A stretch of DNA of 45,297 bases from Cupriavidus yeoncheonensis (GTDB lineage Bacteria; Pseudomonadota; Gammaproteobacteria; Burkholderiales; Burkholderiaceae), in assembly GCF_905397275.1 (NCBI RefSeq), contig NZ_CAJPUY010000036.1:1-45297 (forward strand), in the 5' to 3' direction. The notes under the pieces were generated by a model. It was given only the letters and a program-made list of their open reading frames with translations. It did no database searches and was not told the DNA's origin. Positions 40,745 to 45,297 of this stretch are shown piece by piece. A program made the translations under genes and the position numbers. How positions within the stretch are numbered: the stretch's first letter is position 1; every line of letters starts with the position of its first letter.

Positions 40745-41938
40745 TCAGAACGCGTCGCCCGGCACGCGCACCCAGCCTTCCATCAGCACACGGGCGCTGC
40801 GGCTCATGATGGCCTTGGTGACGGTCCAGTCGCCGTTGGACTGGCTGGCCTCGGCGCCAACCCGCAGCGTGCCCGACGGATGGCCGAAGCGAACCGCATT
40901 GCGTTCGCCGCCACCGGCCGCCAGGTTGACCAGCGTGCCCGGAATGGCCGCCGCGGTACCGATGGCCACGGCTGCCGTGCCCATCATGGCATGGTGCAGC
41001 TTGCCCATCGATAGCGCGCGCACCAGCAGGTCCACGTCGCCGGCGCCAACCGGCTTGCCGCTGGACGCGACATAGTCCTTCGGCTTCGCGACAAAGGCGA
41101 CCTTGGGCGTGTGCTGGCGCTTGGCGGCTTCGTCGACGTTCTTGATCAGGCCCATGCGCACAGCGCCATAGGCACGGATGGTCTCGAACATCGCCAGCGC
41201 CTTCGGATCGCCATTGATGGCCTCCTGCAGTTCGGTGCCGGTGTAGCCGATGGCTTCCGCATTGACGAAGATCGTCGGGATGCCGGCATTGATCATGGTC
41301 GCCTTGAACGTGCCGACGCCCGGCACTTCGAGATCGTCGACCAGGTTGCCGGTCGGGAACATCGCGCCGCCGCCGTCGCCTTCTTCGTCGGCGGCCGGGT
41401 CCATGAATTCGAGCTGCACTTCGGCGGCAGGGAAGGTCACGCCATCCAGTTCGAAGTCGCCGGTCTCCTGCACTTCACCGTTGGTGATGGGAACGTGGGC
41501 GATAATGGTCTTGCCGATATTCGCCTGCCAGATGCGCACGACCGCCGTGCCGTTCTGCGGAATGCGCGACGCATCGACCAGGCCGCCGCTGATCGCGAAC
41601 GGGCCGACCGCGGCCGACAGGTTGCCGCAGTTGCCGCTCCAGTCGACGAAGGGCTGGTCGATCGAGACCTGGCCGAACAGGTAGTCGACGTCGTGGTCGG
41701 GCCGGCTGCTCTTCGAGACGATCACGGTCTTGCTGGTGCTCGACGTCGCGGCTCCCATGCCGTCGATCTGCTTGCCGTACGGATCGGGGCTGCCGATCAC
41801 GCGCATCAGCAGCGCGTCGCGCGCCTTGCCGGGGGCCTGGGCGGTCTCGGGCAGGTCCTGCAGGCGGAAGAACACGCCCTTGCTGGTGCCGCCGCGGATA
41901 TAGGTGGCGGGAATCTTGATCTGGGGTACGTGGGCCAT
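40745..41938 (-). CDS. prpF: 2-Methylaconitate cis-trans isomerase PrpF
   Basis: A 397-residue PrpF/AcnD-accessory protein of the diaminopimelate-epimerase fold. It starts IKIPATYIRGGTSKGVFF, the family signature, and has WSGNCGNLSAAVGPFAI and the GKLHHAMMGTAAVAIGTAAAIPGT segment. It isomerises the 2-methylaconitate made by AcnD so that aconitase can complete 2-methylisocitrate formation. It lies 67 bp after acnD in the order prpC-acnD-prpF, as described in Cupriavidus (there orf5). Confidence 0.94.
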   Translation of the reverse strand: MAHVPQIKIPATYIRGGTSKGVFFRLQDLPETAQAPGKARDALLMRVIGSPDPYGKQIDGMGAATSSTSKTVIVSKSSRPDHDVDYLFGQVSIDQPFVDWSGNCGNLSAAVGPFAISGGLVDASRIPQNGTAVVRIWQANIGKTIIAHVPITNGEVQETGDFELDGVTFPAAEVQLEFMDPAADEEGDGGGAMFPTGNLVDDLEVPGVGTFKATMINAGIPTIFVNAEAIGYTGTELQEAINGDPKALAMFETIRAYGAVRMGLIKNVDEAAKRQHTPKVAFVAKPKDYVASSGKPVGAGDVDLLVRALSMGKLHHAMMGTAAVAIGTAAAIPGTLVNLAAGGGERNAVRFGHPSGTLRVGAEASQSNGDWTVTKAIMSRSARVLMEGWVRVPGDAF

Positions 41939-42005
41939 GGAAATATTGTCCTGGTCAAACTGCAGCGGGCGGTACGTTGCCGCACCGCCCGCCTCAAGTT
42001 GCTAC

Positions 42006-44633
42006 TTACGCAGCCGCTTTCGCGGACTCAAGGAAGTCTTGCGCGAAGCGCTGCAGCACGCCGCCGGCTTCGTAGATCGACACTTCCTCGTCGCTGTCCA
42101 GCCGGCACGTCACCGGCACTTCCACGCGTTCGCCGTTGCGGCGGTGGATCACCAGCGTCAGGTCGGCGCGCGGCTTGCGCTCGCCGGTCACGTCGTAGGT
42201 TTCGGTGCCGTCCAGGCCCAGCGTCAGGCGGTTCACGCCCGGCTTGAACTCCAGCGGCAGCACGCCCATGCCGATCAGGTTGGTGCGGTGGATGCGCTCG
42301 AAGCCTTCGGCGACGATGACTTCCACGCCTGCCAGGCGCACGCCCTTGGCCGCCCAGTCACGCGACGAGCCCTGGCCGTAGTCGGCACCCGCGACGATGA
42401 TCAGCGGCTGCTTGCGCTCCATGTAGGTCTCGATGGCTTCCCACATGCGCACGACCTTGCCTTCCGGCTCGACGCGGGCCAGCGAACCCTTCTTGACCTG
42501 GCCGTCGACCACGGCCATCTCGTTGATCAGGGTCGGGTTGGCGAACGTTGCACGCTGCGCGGTCAGGTGGTCGCCGCGATGGGTTGCGTAGGAGTTGAAG
42601 TCCTCCTCCGGCAGGCCCATCTTGGCCAGGTACTCGCCCGCGGCGCTGTTGGCCAGGATCGCGTTCGACGGCGACAGGTGGTCGGTGGTGATATTGTCGC
42701 CGAGCACTGCCAGCGGACGCAGCCCCTGCAGCGTGCGCTCGCCGGCCAGCGCGCCTTCCCAGTACGGCGGACGGCGGATGTACGTGCTCTGCGCGCGCCA
42801 GTCGTACAGCGGGCTGGTCTTCTCGCCGCTTTGCGCGGTGATGGCGAACATCGGCTCGTAGACCTTGCGGAACTGCTCCGGCTTGACGCTTTGCGCGACG
42901 ATGGCGTCGATCTCTTCGTCGCTCGGCCAGATGTCCTTCAGGTATACCGGCTTGCCGTCCTTGTCCGTGCCCAGCACATCGCGCTCGATGTCGAAGCGCA
43001 TGGTGCCGGCGATGGCGTAGGCCACCACCAGCGGCGGCGATGCCAGGAAGGCCTGCTTGGCGTACGGGTGGATGCGGCCGTCGAAGTTGCGGTTGCCGGA
43101 CAAGACTGCCGTGGCATACAGGTCGCGGTCGATGATTTCCTGCTGGATCTTCGGATCGAGCGCGCCGGACATGCCGTTGCAGGTGGTGCAGGCGAAGGCG
43201 ACGATACCGAAGCCGAGCGCTTCCAGGTCCGGCAGCAGCTTCGATTCCTCGAGGTACAGCTCGACGGCCTTCGATCCCGGCGCCAGCGACGACTTCACCC
43301 ACGGCTTGCGGGTCAGGCCGCGCGCGTTGGCGTTGCGCGCCAGCAGGGCCGCGGCGATCACGTTGCGCGGATTGCTGGTGTTGGTGCAGCTGGTAATGGC
43401 CGCGATGATCACGGCGCCGTCAGGCATCAGGCCCTGGGCTTCCTGGGCTTGTGCCTGCTCCAGGTTCACGGCGATGCCGCGCTCGGCCAGTGCCGAGGTC
43501 GGCAGGCGCTTGTGCGGGTTGGACGGGCCGGCCATGTTGCGCACCACGCTCGACAGGTCGAACTTCAGCACGCGCTCGTACTCGGCGTGCTTCAGCGTGT
43601 CGGCCCACAGGCCGGCGGTGCGGGCATAGGTCTCGACCAGCTTGACCTGCTCGTCCTCGCGGCCGGTCAGGCGCAGGTAGTCCAGCGTCTGGTCGTCGAT
43701 GAAGAACATCGCGGCCGTGGCGCCATATTCGGGAGCCATGTTGGAAATCGTGGCGCGGTCGCCCAGCGTCAGGCTGGAGGCACCTTCGCCGCGGAATTCC
43801 AGATAGGCGCCGACGACCTTTTCCTTGCGCAGGAACTCGGTCAGGGCCAGGACGATATCGGTGGCGGTAATGCCGGGCTGGCGCTTGCCGGTCAGCTCGA
43901 CGCCGACGATGTCGGGCAGGCGCATCCACGAGGCGCGGCCGAGCATGACGTTCTCGGCTTCCAGGCCGCCCACGCCGATGGCGATCACGCCCAGCGCGTC
44001 GACATGCGGCGTGTGGCTGTCGGTGCCCACGCAGGTATCGGGATAAGCCAGGCCCCGCCCTTGACCGTCAACCTGGGCGTGGATCACGGGCGACATCTTC
44101 TCCAGGTTGATCTGGTGCATGATGCCGTTGCCCGGCGGGATCACGTCGACGTTCTCAAAGGCCTTCTTGGTCCAGTTGATGAAGTCGAAGCGGTCCTCAT
44201 TGCGGCGATCCTCGATGGCGCGGTTCTTGGCGAAGGCGTCGGGGTCGAAACCGCCGCATTCCACGGCCAGCGAGTGGTCGACGATGAGCTGCACCGGCAC
44301 CACGGGGTTGACCTTGGCGGGGTCGCCGCCCTGGTCGGCAATGGCGTCGCGCAGGCCGGCCAGGTCCACCAGGGCGGTCTGGCCCAGGATGTCATGGCAT
44401 ACCACGCGCGCCGGGAACCACGGGAAATCCAGCTCGCGCTTGCGCTCGATGAGCTGTTTCAGCGAATCGGTCAGCGTGGCCGGGTCGCAGCGGCGCACGA
44501 GGTTCTCGGCCAGCACGCGCGACGTGTAGGGCAGCTTGTCATAGGCACCCGGCTGGATTGCCTCGACGGCTTCGCGCGCGTCAAAGAAATCCAGCTTGGT
44601 GCCCGGCAGTGGTTTGCGATGTGCAGTGTTCAT
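42006..44633 (-). CDS. acnD: Fe/S-dependent 2-methylcitrate dehydratase AcnD
   Basis: An 875-residue aconitase-fold enzyme that dehydrates 2-methylcitrate to 2-methyl-trans-aconitate. The [4Fe-4S] cysteines lie in ITSCTNTSNP and in FACTTCNGMSG; the swivel domain with AGADYGQGSSRDWAAKG follows near the C-terminus. Length fits AcnD (called acnM in Cupriavidus), slightly shorter than AcnA. ATG 44633 (MNTAHRKPLPGTKLDFFDAR) fits the family but has no clear Shine-Dalgarno; the frame is open some residues further. It is the middle gene of prpC-acnD-prpF, 90 bp after prpC. Confidence 0.94.
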   Translation of the reverse strand: MNTAHRKPLPGTKLDFFDAREAVEAIQPGAYDKLPYTSRVLAENLVRRCDPATLTDSLKQLIERKRELDFPWFPARVVCHDILGQTALVDLAGLRDAIADQGGDPAKVNPVVPVQLIVDHSLAVECGGFDPDAFAKNRAIEDRRNEDRFDFINWTKKAFENVDVIPPGNGIMHQINLEKMSPVIHAQVDGQGRGLAYPDTCVGTDSHTPHVDALGVIAIGVGGLEAENVMLGRASWMRLPDIVGVELTGKRQPGITATDIVLALTEFLRKEKVVGAYLEFRGEGASSLTLGDRATISNMAPEYGATAAMFFIDDQTLDYLRLTGREDEQVKLVETYARTAGLWADTLKHAEYERVLKFDLSSVVRNMAGPSNPHKRLPTSALAERGIAVNLEQAQAQEAQGLMPDGAVIIAAITSCTNTSNPRNVIAAALLARNANARGLTRKPWVKSSLAPGSKAVELYLEESKLLPDLEALGFGIVAFACTTCNGMSGALDPKIQQEIIDRDLYATAVLSGNRNFDGRIHPYAKQAFLASPPLVVAYAIAGTMRFDIERDVLGTDKDGKPVYLKDIWPSDEEIDAIVAQSVKPEQFRKVYEPMFAITAQSGEKTSPLYDWRAQSTYIRRPPYWEGALAGERTLQGLRPLAVLGDNITTDHLSPSNAILANSAAGEYLAKMGLPEEDFNSYATHRGDHLTAQRATFANPTLINEMAVVDGQVKKGSLARVEPEGKVVRMWEAIETYMERKQPLIIVAGADYGQGSSRDWAAKGVRLAGVEVIVAEGFERIHRTNLIGMGVLPLEFKPGVNRLTLGLDGTETYDVTGERKPRADLTLVIHRRNGERVEVPVTCRLDSDEEVSIYEAGGVLQRFAQDFLESAKAAA

Positions 44634-44723
44634 GGCGTGGGGAGGAATACGGGGTGATGCACAGGGAACCGTGGAGCAGGGCACAGGCGCCCCGATCCAC
44701 GTTCTCCAGTCAGCGCGGTGTGA

Positions 44724-45297
44724 TCAGCGCTTCTCGATTGGCACGAACTCCAGGTTCTCAGGACCAGTGTAGTTTGCGCTCGGGCGGATGATCTTGTTAT
44801 CGATGCGCTGCTCGATGATGTGGGCAGCCCAGCCCGAGGTGCGGGCGATCACGAACAGCGGCGTGAACATCGCGGTCGGCACGCCCATCATGTGGTAGCT
44901 CACGGCGCTGAACCAGTCCAGGTTCGGGAACATCTTCTTGATGTCCCACATCACCGTCTCCAGGCGCTCGGCGATGTCGAACATCTTCATCGAGCCGGCA
45001 TCCTTGGACAGATTGCGCGCGGTTTCCTTGATCACCTGGTTGCGCGGGTCGGCAATGGTGTACACCGGGTGGCCGAAGCCGATCACGACTTCCTTGTTCT
45101 CGACGCGGCGGGTGATGTCGGCCTGGGCTTCGTCGGGGCTGTCGTAGCGCTTCTGGATCTCGAACGCGACTTCATTGGCGCCGCCATGCTTGGGGCCGCG
45201 CAGCGCGCCGATCGCGCCGCAGATGGCCGAGTACATGTCCGAGCCCGTGCCGGCGATCACGCGGCCAGCAAAGGTGCTGGCGTTGAACTCGTGCTCC
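44724..45297 (-). CDS. prpC: 2-Methylcitrate synthase (C-terminal part, cut by window end)
   Basis: The last 190 residues of a citrate-synthase-family enzyme; the frame is open to the window edge (EHEFNASTFAGRVIAGTGSD), so the true start is outside. The catalytic residues visible are His in KHGGANE, His in GFGHPVY and Asp in FPNLDWFSAVSYHMMGVP. The C-terminus SANYTGPENLEFVPIEKR is typical of PrpC. It condenses propionyl-CoA with oxaloacetate, the first step of the methylcitrate cycle, and is the upstream neighbour of acnD. It is truncated only by the window. Confidence 0.93.
   Translation of the reverse strand, partial: EHEFNASTFAGRVIAGTGSDMYSAICGAIGALRGPKHGGANEVAFEIQKRYDSPDEAQADITRRVENKEVVIGFGHPVYTIADPRNQVIKETARNLSKDAGSMKMFDIAERLETVMWDIKKMFPNLDWFSAVSYHMMGVPTAMFTPLFVIARTSGWAAHIIEQRIDNKIIRPSANYTGPENLEFVPIEKR

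Noticed and set aside
41904..44657. 917-codon open frame on the plus strand
   Set aside because: It is antisense to acnD and prpF, which have full family motifs. High GC in third codon positions leaves the opposite strand open; the translation shows no known domain and is rich in His, Arg, Gly and Val.
1..45297. tRNA, rRNA, CRISPR, insertion sequences, phage or integron elements
   Set aside because: I looked for tRNA-like arms, repeat-spacer patterns, transposases and terminal inverted repeats and saw none.

Overview
The window is GC-rich, densely packed bacterial chromosome with strong Shine-Dalgarno sites, many LysR regulators, a Bug-type (TctC) binding protein and the prpC-acnD-prpF arrangement of the methylcitrate pathway. 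This gene set suggests a betaproteobacterium of the Burkholderiaceae, most like Cupriavidus or Ralstonia. That assignment rests on gene content and order, not on a search. I see no rRNA, tRNA, CRISPR array, insertion sequence or phage gene. Most of the window is catabolic and regulatory.

Region 1 (1-9.4 kb) holds an acyl-CoA synthetase whose promoter carries a palindrome. Convergent to it is a minus-strand oxygenase locus: bacteriohemerythrin, a ferredoxin-NAD(P)H reductase with C-terminal 2Fe-2S domain, two paralogous Rieske oxygenase alpha subunits, an SDR dehydrogenase and an HSL-type esterase. A porin is divergent. Three copies of one palindrome (core CTTCC-AC/GT-GGAAG) sit at the starts of the porin, hemerythrin and reductase units, so the locus looks like one regulon with an unidentified regulator.

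Region 2 (9.4-16 kb) looks like a redox or electrophile-stress module: DoxX and pirin divergent from a LysR gene, then a second LysR gene divergent from an operon of NmrA-like protein, cysteine-free AhpD/CMD-like protein, second pirin and FMN reductase. The same inverted repeat (CCGCCT-N6-AGGCGG) occurs upstream of both units.

Region 3 (16-25.2 kb) holds a minus-strand operon of VOC protein, FAD hydroxylase, DUF485 protein and ActP-like symporter with a TetR gene at its end. A 29-bp near-perfect palindrome covers the operon promoter. A LysR gene is divergent. Next come maleylacetate reductase and a Bug protein with their own divergent LysR gene. Together these suggest uptake and ring hydroxylation of a (hetero)aromatic acid, with maleylacetate as a possible intermediate. 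Region 4 (25.2-27.6 kb) is an Old Yellow Enzyme plus an MFS exporter.

Region 5 (27.8-36 kb) is a complete three-component anthranilate 1,2-dioxygenase locus: AraC regulator (andR-like), andAc, andAd, andAb, andAa, an aromatic acid:H+ symporter and catechol 1,2-dioxygenase. It should take anthranilate to catechol and then cis,cis-muconate. Three direct repeats TGCC-N6-GGAT(A/T) lie upstream of andAc and match the XylS/BenR type of site. A LysR gene follows.

Region 6 (36-39 kb) is a porin plus type-B carboxylesterase unit. Region 7 (39-45.3 kb) holds a periplasmic L-asparaginase with a clear intrinsic terminator, then prpF, acnD and the 3' part of prpC, which runs off the window end; these serve propionyl-CoA degradation.
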